Assembly (NCBI GenBank): GCA_001931905.2
Contig: MSJI02000831.1
Coordinates: 1 to 21,209 of the forward strand
Direction: 5' to 3'
Source of the DNA: Cladosporium sp. IMV 00045
Lineage: Eukaryota; Ascomycota; Dothideomycetes; Cladosporiales; Cladosporiaceae
DNA: 21,209 nucleotides
Made by a program: the position numbers and the translations under genes. The notes under the pieces were generated by a model. It was given only the letters and a program-made list of their open reading frames with translations. It made no database searches and had not been told where the DNA came from. Below are positions 1 to 9,614 of the stretch, in pieces (the stretch's first letter is position 1; each line of letters begins with the position of its first letter).

Positions 1-1042
1 TCCGTCAACGTGTAGTCTGGCTTGTTCTCCCAAGTCTGACTCCTCCAAAGATATCTCAGCATTGATACCCAGACCCTGGAGTATTTCTTCTTCGTACTGG
101 CCTCGTGTTTACTGTAGAATGGAGTCTCGTTGTTCGCGGCCCCGGTTTCTTTCCTGTTCACGTAGTGAAGAGCGGACCTTGGGATCGTCCGCGGACTGCT
201 GACGTCCATGGCCTTCTTAATCACCCTGCCGGTCGCTCTGCAAGCTCTCTCGATCGCCTCCTCTTCTTCATCCACGCTCTCTATCCCCCGCTCGTCCGCC
301 TCAAGCTTTGGCGCCGCACTCAGACTAGCCCGCAGCTCTTCTTTCTCAAACCCAGCCAGAAGGTGAGCCCAGCTGGTGTGTTCCAGCCATGGATCCATCT
401 CGGACCTGACATCGCTGACGTTCACCTTCCTGTGATGGTGCACCTCCCGCAGCTTCCTCTTTAGTCCATCTGCTACCTCATCTGTCAACTTCTGCACCCT
501 GGTATCGGGTTCGGAGCCGTGACCGCTTGCTTGCATCCGTGGCGCTGGCGTTAGCACCTTGAAGAGCTTAGTCCACTGCGCATACTTGAAGAATCTCTGA
601 CAGCAGTGACCTTCCGTGAACGGCTGGTTTGCGGCGGGTCGACTCCTCAAACTCCCTCGACGTCCTCTGCTTTTGGTGCTGTTCCAGCCGTGTTCCTTTC
701 TACAGTGCGTCTCGATTCCCTTTCTGCTCTCCCTCAGCAATCCGCACGCCTTGCACTGTAAGCATTGCTTGATGACCGGGCCGAGCTCCTGGATCGCTTC
801 CTGTTCGGCCGCGGGGTACACGACGTCCTCTGACCTGTACGCGACGTGGTCGAGTTTTTCCACTTGTTCGATTATCCTTTCCTGGTGCTCACTGTTAGTG
901 TCTGGTGACTTTGGCTGAGATGCGCCTTGATTTGGTCCGGAACCACTGCAAACTTGCAATCTCTACAAACAATGATCTGAAAATTCTGGAAGTGTACGAA
1001 CAAACTCTCAAAAGCGTCTATTATGGTATAGTTTTCTATGGT
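1..1042 (-). CDS. OrsD-like (DUF3505-type) C2H2 zinc-finger protein, copy A, 3' end beyond window, one frameshift
   Basis: I translated the minus strand by hand. A frame open from about 1042 encodes an N-terminal finger, VCRDCKFAVVPDQIKAHLSQ followed by SH. It hits TAA at 872-874. A second frame then stays open from about 878 to base 1, over 290 codons with no stop. This second frame has another finger (CLQCKAC...ETHCRKEHGW), the family motif CQRFFK, a WLEHTSWAHLLAGFE block matching WLQLTRWPSYLQGYK of copy B, and KKYSRVWVSMLRYLWRS matching the STWRQYIKIWKALLYFAYR block. The two frames meet in an A/G-rich run at 874-883, so one missing base would explain the break. No in-frame ATG precedes the first finger, so the true start is unknown or lost. 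It is the third member of a tandem with copies B and C. The family is recognised from its finger spacing; its biochemical function is unproven. Confidence 0.72.
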
Positions 1043-1555
1043 TCACATCTTTTCTTTCTTTCGTAATTGCGCGCGCCAATCCCTTGTGCCTTCAGCTACA
1101 CTACCTCTGTCGCAGAATTTTCACCATTCTAGTCAATGTGGCGCTATCGATCTGGCTGACCAGATAAGCTAACGTATGGCGTGCGCTTTAGCAAAGCTTC
1201 CAGCTCGAACGCAACATTATTTGCGCCTTTGTTAGCAAATATTCCTCGACCGTCTCTTTCACGGGCATCTGGCCACCGCCGCTTACTGCAGTGTGTCCAC
1301 TTGCAACCCTAACCCTCAACAACCCCGAACATCAAAGACAATGCCCGGATTTTAAAAATGCGATTGAATTTCACATTGTGCTTTCCACGTCTCAATATTG
1401 AACTCCGTCGGGCATACCATTACAACTACTTCAATAGTGCTTGCCAAAATTTGGGGCATTCAAAACCTGCACTTCTTATCCATTACTTCTGCCCCCAATT
1501 GATTATCATGGAATCTGCCCCTTCTGCCATATTTGGTGGCCCGTGCCTCCCATAG
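1043..1555. other. Intergenic stretch between copies A and B
   Basis: No convincing gene on either strand. It holds a short AACCCTAACCCT at 1305-1316, two units of the common fungal telomere repeat, and several AT-rich stretches. It would contain the promoter of copy A and the terminator region of copy B, but no specific signal can be assigned. Confidence 0.5.
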
Positions 1556-4197
1556 TTACATTTTCGTAGGATTGACATCGTGCCTTACTTTCTTGATCGA
1601 TGATTGTGTGCGATTTGTTATATCACTTAACGGGCGCTTTCGAGGAGGGAGAGAGCTTGGCGTGAAACCCAGGAATTCATGCCATTCGCAGCTGACCTTG
1701 CGATATTCTGTCTTCCTCGCCTCAACATGCCCTGCAGCCTCTTCGAGAGCTCGAGCGTAGGTCGTACCTGCGGTCCATGATGTATGGGAACCTTGTCTGT
1801 CAGATGTCGACTCTTCAATTCCATAATCACGCTTGAAGCCGCCGCATTGAAGGTATTTACGTGAAATCGCGACAGCCAGATGTCTGTATACGGGAATGTT
1901 GAGGGCCACACCAAGTGATGCCTTTGTCTCCCGTTGAAGCACTCGACTGAGTCTTTGGCTATCCCATGGATCATGAGACCCTGATTTTGACCACAAGAAC
2001 GGCGAAGGCGGATCGCTCTTGCGCAAGACTAGCATCTCTAGCTTCCTGCAAAAGGGTTGTACGAGCCAGAGATAGTACACGAGCAGTTCACCAACCTCCT
2101 TAGGTAGGAAGCGATGGATTATCTTGGTGTTACCAGTAGTGCTGTAGCCTTTATGGTAGGTCGTTACTGTATTCACCATCCCACCGTCAACAAACACACT
2201 TCTATGGTGACCATGCAGAGTGTTGGCAGGCCGTAGACTCAGAATCTCAGTCCCACGGGCTGGCTGACCCGATGTTAGGTGTATGAGCAATAGTAGCTGC
2301 TCGAGAAACAAGTCGACATTTGCCAAATAGTGCTGAAAGTTCTTTTGGCTCCACTTGGGTTGCTGCCTTGTACCTCCTGAACACATGAATTCATTCACAA
2401 CCACGGCGTGTTCAACACTCGCTCTAGGAGCCAAGTATCACGATACGGTAGCTCCTTGCTAAGGTTCCCAGAATGGTGCAGGAAGTTCCACCCTTTCTCA
2501 TTTTCGGTAGGGTTGTCGATAATGCGATGCATCTGGAACTGAATTCCCAGGTCCTCACGCTTTTCTTCAGGGTGGAGTAATAGAAGATCGCCAAGCTGAG
2601 ACTGGGCTTTGTGGACCGAGGCTCGAACGAAACTGCGAAAAGAACCGATATTGATGTTGCATATTCCCTTGTAAAAGACGGTGCGCTCATCGTCCGACCA
2701 TGAGATGTAGCCTAGGCATGTTGTTGAATCCCGGACTTTCTTGCCGTACACTCGTAGTCTGCTAGCCCAGCTGAAAGGCGATCGCGTTCCATTTGTCAAG
2801 AAGCGCTCTCGCATTTCGTCAAGGAGATCGGCTGGTCTTGCGCCCCCATCTGCTCGAGCACTAATGACGGCTTTTTGGATGACTAACATCTGTGCAATCT
2901 TGATGAAACCAGAGAGGTTGGGTGTGAAGTGATAGGCTTCCTTTAGTATACCTTTTCCAGCGTCAATCGCTAAGACGGCAAAGAAAGCTATGATCGTGCT
3001 CTCAAAAAGGTCGCCAGTGACATCATGGTCCAGCAGTGAAATGCACAGCGCAAGACACGCGTGATCAAGGTCATTCCTTGCACGCCTCAGACTCGTGGCA
3101 ATCTGCCCATCTGTGTCTGCTCGGCCAGTAGACAACCGGACCAGTTGTTCTCCGCTCTCGATAGTGTCCTCAAGACAGGCCGACTGTCGCACAGTGAGCT
3201 GATGGCGGAGCAAAATCCGTTGATCCTGTCGGGTGGTACGGTAAGCGAAGTATAGAAGAGCCTTCCAAATCTTGATGTATTGCCGCCATGTTGACTTTTG
3301 TAGCTTCACAAACAATGGCCGGTCAGTCGCGCGTGGTCGATGAAGGAAACTGTTGATATGTATCTGGTCGAAGGCATTAATGCTGTCACTGCAGACCGAA
3401 TTGTAAGCGTCATCGACCAGACGCTCAAGACTGTCTCCGAGGGCGACTAACACGGGCTCCAATTGTTCATTCGGCTGGTCCAGCAGTACTGCGACATCTT
3501 TCAACTTGTACCCTTGTAGATATGAGGGCCAACGCGTCAGCTGCAGCCAAGGGGAAACTTCCTTTAGGCTTGGATCGTCAGACACTACCTCGGCGCGTTC
3601 ACGCTGCACTCTCTCAAGGACTGCAAGGTCCTGTAAAACAGCGATAACCAGGGTATCAGGGCCAGATGCTTCAAATCGAGCTTCTGAACTCTGTCCAATG
3701 CGTGCCGGGCGCACCTCAAAGTACCCAGCGTGTTGTCCCGAGGCGAAGAACCGCTGACAACGCACAGGTGTCCATGCGTCGGCTTGTCTCTGCGACATAG
3801 CTTCCACAACACCTGGCGCTCTGGAGCCCCCTCTTCCCCCAGCCACACTCCATGTATGCACATCTCGCCAATGCTTCTTCATCACTTTGATGTTGCGGCA
3901 GATGAACATGCAGTCACCAGGATCCAGCTGGCACCGCTTTCCGTCAGTGAAGATAGACAATCCTGCAATGGGTTCATCAAGGACCTGTGGCAGTTCGATC
4001 CGCCCACCAAAGCGGACAAGACCTGGCCAGCCGTGAACCTCCTGGACGATTGGCGCCCTTTCCTTTGCAGTCAGGCCTTTGTGGATATCCCTAAGATGGG
4101 CGCGGACTCGATCGGGCCAGACGGCATAGCAGCAAGACTTGCAGACAGCAATCTTGTGATCTGAAACATACAGAAACACCTCTGCCGCGGTCGTCAT
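1556..4197 (-). CDS. OrsD-like zinc-finger protein with tyrosine-recombinase-like C-terminal domain, copy B (one frame change)
   Basis: A true ATG at 4195-4197 opens a 600-codon frame to 2395. The frame continues in another phase from 2434 to 1556. Part one has a finger (CKSCCYAVWPDRVRAHLRDIH, residues about 18-38), a second finger-like block (CMFICRNIKVMKKHWRDVH), QRFF, and a long helical region with the WLQLTRW and STWRQYIKIWK blocks. Part two resembles a tyrosine recombinase core: PARGTEI (Arg at 2255-2257), YHKGY (Lys at 2150-2152), VYRHLAVAISR (Arg-His at 1880-1885), GSHTSW (His at 1784-1786) and TTYARAL (candidate nucleophile Tyr at 1757-1759). The joint could be a frameshift. It could also be a 56-nt intron, 2363-2418 (GTGTTG...GGCAG), which restores frame but removes residues that copy C retains. 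Family membership is fairly certain; recombinase activity is inference. No RecQ helicase follows, unlike some fungal subtelomeric relatives. Confidence 0.75.
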
Positions 4198-4502
4198 ATC
4201 TTTCGCTTAGTCTTGTATCAGCAGGCTTGAATGAGGGGGCGAAGGATTGTTTGATACGAATGTCAACACCGCTTTAGAACTTTGCGTCGAGCAATTTGAC
4301 GCGGGCGCGAGGACGTCGCGTCGCGCGTGAAAAGCGCGCAAAATCATCTCGAGAAGCGTCAATCTTCGCACTATTGTATCATATAGATTGAGAGGATGAC
4401 TGAAGGTGCAGGGATGGACGGGCGGGACAGAAAGAAAGCGCGGCAAGCGCCGCGGGGCAGGGGTGGCAAAGAACGCGACCCGCGTTCCTTGCGCTATACT
4501 AC
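4198..4502. other. CpG-rich spacer upstream of copy B
   Basis: This 305-bp spacer separates the start of copy B from the broken 3' end of copy C. It includes a GC-rich stretch around 4294-4345 with many CGCG steps. No credible coding frame is seen. It presumably holds the copy B promoter. Confidence 0.45.
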
Positions 4503-6580
4503 TTAGGGTAGGTATCGATGGATGATCTTGGTCGAACCGGTGCATGTATAGCCCTTATGATATGACGTGACCAATGCGACTAGACCGTCTTCGATGAACA
4601 CATTACGACGGAATGTGGAGTTTGTGTGCTGTAGACCTGTCATCTCGGTTCGTCGTGCCGGCTGCCCTGATACGATATGGATCAATAGTAACAGTCGCTC
4701 CAGAAACATGTCGACCCGTTTATAGTACCTTCGTACTGCCTGCTTATCCCAAACCAACTTCTTGGAGTCATTGGGATATGTGGACTCTTCTCGTAGCTTG
4801 CCAATCTGCAATACTCGACCCAGTAGCCATCGCCGTTTACAAGGAAGTACAGCATTGTTTCGGTCGTCTTGGAGAAAATTCCAGCCAGGTTCAGTGACAG
4901 TGGGATTGTCAGGGATGCGATGGAGAAAAATTGCAGGTATCACGTCCTCTCGATTTTCTTCAAGGTCAAGCATGAACAGGTTTGAAAGAAGGCCTTGCGA
5001 TTGCTACATCTGCACTGCAACGAATTTGCGGAACGCATCAATCCGGAGTTCGGCATCCTTGTAAAAGACGGTCTGTTCGTCTTCAGACCGCTTGATATAC
5101 CTCAAAGACGTGACGCTATCCCGGATCTTCTTACCAAATGATCTTGTCGATACTGCCCAACTAAATGGCGTACACTTATTGATAGTCACGAATCGCTCCT
5201 TCATTTCATCGAGAGGATCCAACGCATTTTCGACCATACCACTTTCCACTTCCCGGACAGCTTTCTCGAGGACAAGCATTTGGCCGATATTGATGAAACC
5301 GGATAGTTTCGATGTATAATTCGGTGCCTCGAAGAAAGTTGATTTGGCGGTATCCATCCCCGACACTGCAAGAAATGCGAGCACGGCGCTCTCAAAAATA
5401 TCTACTTTCAGTTGATGGTCGAGTACAGCGATACATAACTCCAGACACAGGTCGTCTACCCGTCGTGTAAGGTATGGCGCTAGAGATTCAGTCGGAGATC
5501 CCCCACCTACCGGGTGTCTGTCAAGTAGGCCTTTGGTGACAGCGAGAAGCTCATCGAATAGGGCCGTCTGCCGGCTAGTCAGTCGATGCCGAAGCTGTGG
5601 CACTTCGGTGGAGCCGCTAGATCGGTAGGCGAAGCAGATAAGTCGCTTCCATAAGTCTTTGTAGCGGTGCTATGTGGATTCCTGGAGTTTGTACGCTTTC
5701 TTAATCGGCAGAAAGGAGCTGATGCACTTCTGAGAAAAAGTTAATTCTATCCTGTTTGACAGAAGTATAGGCAGCCTCGGCCAAGCGGTCAATCGATAAA
5801 ACGACTTCGATAGCACTGGCTCCGTTTTGTCAGGCTGTCGCATAAGGCGGGCAGCTTCGTGTAGAGATACGCCGTTCAGAAAGCTCGGCCATCGAGTTCT
5901 TTCCAACCATGGAGACAATTGCGCCTTGGTGGGAGCGTGCTGGAACATGGACTCTCCCTGTGCATGTTCAAGTTCGAGAGCATCAAGAGTATTGAAAACT
6001 TCGTTCGTGACAGAGTTGCTTCTTTCCGTCCTTTGCGTGCCTGCTTTATCTTGTCCGAAGGCTGTTCCTCATGTTGGTTAATAAGAAGTCCAGAACTCCC
6101 AGCTCCGGATTGAAAGAAGCGCTGAAACTTGACAGCTTCCCGAGGTGGTTTGTCTCCGAAGTGCTCGCGCTCTAAGTGGTCACGGACAGTGCGGGATCCA
6201 GAGCATTTACCTCCGCCACGAATTCTTCTTTCCGGCGCGTGCGCAATGTTATAATGGCTGCGTATTTTGTCGACCGCTTGCAAGATGACAGAGCAGTAGC
6301 TGCAGCCAGACCCATTGTAGACGCGCAGATGGGGAAGCGGTGTCTGTTCTATTGCAGATAAGATTACCGGCTCGTTACGCGAGTCAAGAAGAGGAAATTC
6401 CATAAGTCTCGGGAGTATCTCATTGGTAAATGTTCGAATCTGCGATCTCGATGCCAGATTAGAGTTATACCGAACGTGCGAACGCCGAAGATGCGTTCTC
6501 ATAGCTGAGGGACATATAGCGCTCCGACATAGCTTGCACACAACCACCCTAAAATCAGGAAGGAATTCAAAGACATCCAT
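4503..6580 (-). pseudogene. OrsD-like zinc-finger/recombinase-like protein, copy C, decayed and 3'-truncated
   Basis: A true ATG at 6578-6580 starts MDVFEFLPDFRVVVCKLCRS, and the first finger ends RTHLRRSH. QRFF and a second degenerate finger follow. The frame changes between about 5950 and 6060. The next frame (from about 5990 down to 4503) is continuous apart from two nonsense codons. TAG at 5670-5672 replaces the Trp of the ST(W)xxYxxxW block seen in copy B. TAG at 5004-5006 lies just before the QSQ...L segment. It keeps WNFL, LLLLIH, SGQPARRTEM and SYHKGYTCTGSTKIIHRYLP, and loses similarity to copy B at about 4500, where copy B continues PKEVGELL. The catalytic R-H and Tyr part is therefore missing. 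Between WLLGRV and FLERLLLLIH it reads through without a break where copy B changes frame, so it shows what the coding sequence should look like there. Confidence 0.8.
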
Positions 6581-6653
6581 CTTGGGAAGACGGCGCTTGA
6601 CAACCTGATGGGCTTGAAACCCCTTGGAGTGATTCTGGTACTACGCTGTGCCA

Positions 6654-7061
6654 ATGGTGAATAATATAGAGGTCAAGAAAATGAGTAGTGATGTCGCCAT
6701 CGATACGGCTCCTGTCACCCTTGATCGCATGCCATACATACCATCTGAAGGCGACGAGTTAGTGGACCCTGGCACTGTAAGAGCTTCTATTGCTGCCGAC
6801 AGGCAGCACCCGCACGGCAATACAGACGGTGGCTGGGCGGAAATGCGCAAGACGGAAACCGTTCTACAGCAACACTGTCTATGCTTCGACCAAGACCACC
6901 ACGGTATTATCTACCCGCACGATACCTTCATTGCATGCCGCAAACGGGGCTGGAGCGTCTCTTTCTCTCTGCTCTTGCTACGTTCATCACTCCCTTTCGT
7001 CTCAACCACAGTGCAGTCGTTCTCTTTCTCATCAATGTTTTCCGCTCAGTGGCATCGATAA
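6654..7061 (+). pseudogene. Caleosin (lipid-droplet peroxygenase) 5' fragment, truncated
   Basis: From the ATG at 6654 the frame reads VTLDRMPYIPSEGDELVDPG, then RASIAADRQHPHGNTDGGWA, then ETVLQQHCLCFDQDHHGIIY followed by PHDTFIACRKRGWS. This matches the fungal caleosin N-terminus: an RxPYxP lead, a PG-RA segment, a TVLQQHxxxFDxDxxG EF-hand with D-x-D-x-x-G ligands, and an IxYPxDT block with the start of the membrane hairpin. Caleosins bind lipid droplets and are Ca2+/haem peroxygenases. Similarity fades after about 6965, where the hydrophobic hairpin continues better in another frame (LFLSALATFITPF). The proline knot, the haem-binding His regions and the C-terminal half (roughly 100 residues or more) are not found downstream, so I read this as a gene remnant. 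An intron leading to an unrecognised distal exon is less likely. Confidence 0.72.
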
Positions 7062-7241
7062 ATCTGCGTCCGCGAAATCCAAAGACCCATAGGTGGCGGC
7101 ATAGTTGTCGGGAAAAGGGCCCCATCCAGAGTTGATGCCGGTGAATACGGCTGAGGACTGGGCATTTGGCAGTACAGTGTCCATGACAATGGCTGTCAAT
7201 TGGGCGTTGCTTGTGCAAAGGTAAGTCGTTGGGGTGGAGCG
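7032..7241 (-). other. Possible exon fragment of unknown protein
   Basis: An open minus-strand stretch between two stops encodes VMDTVLPNAQSSAVFTGINS, then GWGPFPDNYAATYGSLDF. It looks protein-like in composition, but I cannot name it. It has no good start codon and is cut off by tandem stops at its 3' side. The plus strand of the same segment also reads plausibly (SMTMAVNWALLVQ followed by a GTAAGT at 7221), so even the strand is uncertain. Confidence 0.2.
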
Positions 7242-8533
7242 TTAGATGTTTCTTGCAAGATAGAGGAAGACTGCAATCTCGGCTAAATGGAGGAAGAGAC
7301 TACATCCGCGAAGACAGGACGAGACCTGGATGCTCACTTCGTCTAACCCCCAAGCAGTCCTATACACAATCTCTGATACCTGCGACGTCACTTGCGGACC
7401 TCGAGTCCGTTGATAACCTCTTAAGGCGCTCTGCCGCGATTGCCATTGAGACCGCTGACAAACTCTGCAGCGGACCATGCCTACAAGACCACCGCTGATT
7501 CGTCTCAGTGTCGGGGAGGCGGCTACGCGGTTTGACGGGCTTTTCTCCGACGCTGATCTTGGCTGGGCGCCCAATTCCTCGAGAGACTGCCATGATCCTA
7601 TCCATCGGGCTCGTCATCGATCGATGCGGAGAGCTGATGCACACTATCTGCATTGCTGGGAATGTTGAGAGAGCAGGGAAGACAGCCTCAAGTATGTCGA
7701 AGTGTTGATGGAAACCGCAATCTGATAGCAGACCAGAGACGAGGGACTGGACTGGACCCAGACAACGATATGAGTGTAAAGACCCAATTCGAACTAGCAC
7801 CGCGGCATTGAGCGGTAGGGACTGGCTGGCGTATGGCCAATCATGGTATGGCCCCAACACCAGCCCCCTACAGTACCGCGACATGCGTGAGTATTTTTGG
7901 GGTAACGGTAGGTATTATCGTTGCCCTACCGCCGACACATGACTCGAAGAGCCGTGTCGCATTCTAGCTCGCATTTAGTGTTGAGAATGGCAGGTTCAAA
8001 GAATGTTGGTTGATGATCTATCAAGTGGGAGCATGCCTGACCTATACAGCAGTGGGTGGCGAATGTGGCGCTGCCGATCTTCAACGTTTAGAGCCGAGCC
8101 ATCTTGTGGGAAGATATCAAGCGGAACAGTTTTGGTGGCCGCGCAGTAGCATGGGCTGTCTTGTCTGCACTCATATGTCCCTCCAGGGCGCGATAGCCAG
8201 CCACGCCAGCTTCCTCGCCAGTCGAGTTCGAGCGTTACCGCCAGGGTCGGTCGACGAATTGAGGAGAAGCGAAGCTAGCAGTTTCCAATCGCCAGTTTGA
8301 TGTCATGCTAACGTTTTTGCTCGTCAGAACATGTAGCCCAGCCTAACCAATATGATTGATTGATTGATTGATTCATACATTCATTCAGGCTATTCACGGT
8401 TACCGTAAGAGCCGTCCCTCGCAGAGCCTCGCATTCCTATTGCCTTTCCAAACGCCTTCACTCAAAAGGAGAGTTACCCAATCTGACCAGTCTGCGCCTA
8501 CCGTCTGGCGATAGGTCGGCCTTCCAGTCTGTT
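7242..8533. other. Region without a supported gene
   Basis: About 1.3 kb between the caleosin remnant and the hAT element. Overlapping open frames occur on both strands (for example around 7360-7880), but none has recognisable motifs or a convincing start, and they contradict each other. The only clear structure is a short TGAT microsatellite at 8353-8373. Confidence 0.45.
8353..8373. repeat. TGAT tetranucleotide microsatellite
   Basis: Five consecutive TGAT units followed by a T, then related TTCA-type repeats (ATTCATACATTCATTCA). Confidence 0.9.
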
Positions 8534-8550
8534 CAAACCTGCTTTTGGTA
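8534..8550 (+). repeat. hAT left terminal inverted repeat
   Basis: CAAACCTGCTTTTGGTA; its exact reverse complement is at 9615-9631. Confidence 0.9.
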
Positions 8551-8665
8551 AGGGTACCCATTTAGTGGGTAATGGTACCACCCTTTTGTCAATGGGTAAG
8601 GGTATGAACAGTTCATCTAGTGGGTAAGGGTACCCAAAGGGTATCCATAGGGTAAGGTCTCCACA
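8547..8665 (+). repeat. hAT left subterminal repeat cluster
   Basis: Repeated variants of TGGGTAAGGGTA and GGTACCCA occur in quick succession. The spacing and two-ended distribution fit multiple transposase-binding sites of the kind known from plant hAT elements. Confidence 0.75.
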
Positions 8666-8785
8666 GCCTCGTTCGAACCACAGGTAGTTCTCGCAAAGCC
8701 GATTGGCGCGGCTGGAACATCTCCTTCCGGAACAAGAACGGTCCGTTCGGCTATCAGGCGAGCAGATGCCAAACGTGCAAACGCT

Positions 8786-9491
8786 GTGAAGGTGACTGTC
8801 ACACTGGAACAGATTCAGGTTGGGATGGACTTCCTTGTATCGCACTACCGCCGGCAGTCGGAGCGTCAGCAGGCTAACATTGGCCTCCAAGCAGCGATCA
8901 CTACGAGCTGGTATGCCTTCGATAAGTACTACAGCAAGATAGACGAGGTCGAAGTATATGTAGCTGCGCTATTGCTCCACCCAAAGCGTCGTAAGCAATA
9001 CCTCGACATAGAATGGAAACGTGAATGGGTTCAGCCAGCTTTGAGGAGAGCCAAAGCACCTATGGCGTGGGGCGTACAAGGACTCGGACGAACATTCATC
9101 GGCACAGAGAGAAGAGGAAAACCCCGTGCAAGAGCTTTCGGAGTTCGAGCTTTGGGAGCTAGAGCATCATGCGAAAGGCAGAGCCAGAGCGAAAGTGGAC
9201 GATTTCGATCGATTTGTTAAGTCTTACCAGGAAGACATAAGAATGCCAGTTCTTAAGTGGTGGCTCCAACCAGCAGTGCAAGAGGCATATCCGACGCTTT
9301 GGCGGATGGCAATTGACGTCCTCTCCGCGCCTGCGATGAGTTCGAGCTCAGAGCGGGTATTCAGTGGCACTAAGCGTACCATTTCAGTGGACAGGAGTTC
9401 GCTGTCAAGCATACACATCAAGCAGCTGGAGACTCAAAAGCAGTGGAAGGTATCTGGATTGCTGGAAGATGGCGGAAGTGTAGACTTATGA
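8786..9491 (+). pseudogene. hAT transposase C-terminal remnant (dimerisation domain)
   Basis: The first frame reads SWYAFDKYYSKIDEVEVYVA followed by ALLLHPKRRKQYLD, the typical hAT stretch before the dimerisation domain. The frame changes near 9040-9060. The second frame runs to a stop at 9489-9491 and holds DFDRFVKSY, VLKWWL, then YPTLWRMAIDVLSAPAMSSS followed by SERVFSGTKRTISVDRSSLS, the conserved hATC block. 8786 is a GTG inside a longer open frame (open from about 8650), not a real start. The N-terminal zinc finger and the catalytic DDE residues are absent, so this cannot encode an active transposase. It may have been mobilised in trans by a full-length relative. Confidence 0.88.
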
Positions 9492-9524
9492 TTAGATAAG
9501 CGATTTGTATGCAAACACACGATC

Positions 9525-9614
9525 AATGGGTACCCACTATGGGTAAGGGTAGTCCGTTTGCTGCATGGGTACCCATTCAATGGGTAAGGGTAAGCCAAAT
9601 TTAATTGGTAAGGG
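9525..9614 (+). repeat. hAT right subterminal repeat cluster
   Basis: It contains ATGGGTACCCA-type palindromic cores and TGGGTAAGGGTA units, the same motifs as the left cluster, and ends against the right inverted repeat. Confidence 0.75.

Noticed and set aside
1627..1974. A second long minus-strand open frame inside copy B
   Set aside because: It overlaps the recombinase-like part in another phase and has no motif; it is a shadow of the real frame.
1556..2434. Copy B as a Starship captain (DUF3435 recombinase)
   Set aside because: The recombinase-like residues are suggestive, but the OrsD-type fingers and overall architecture differ from captains as I know them, and no cargo or flanking repeats can be seen. 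Left as a test in the findings.
4207..4545. Minus-strand open frame covering the spacer and the end of copy C
   Set aside because: Low-complexity translation without motifs, overlapping a recognisable pseudogene end in the wrong frame.
8010..8300. Possible small protein of 96 residues
   Set aside because: No recognisable motif, no conserved-looking composition and no splice context.
8547..8665. GGGTAAGGGTA repeats as interstitial telomere or CRISPR-like array
   Set aside because: The unit is not the TTAGGG telomere repeat, there are no spacers, and the repeats sit symmetrically inside hAT inverted repeats.
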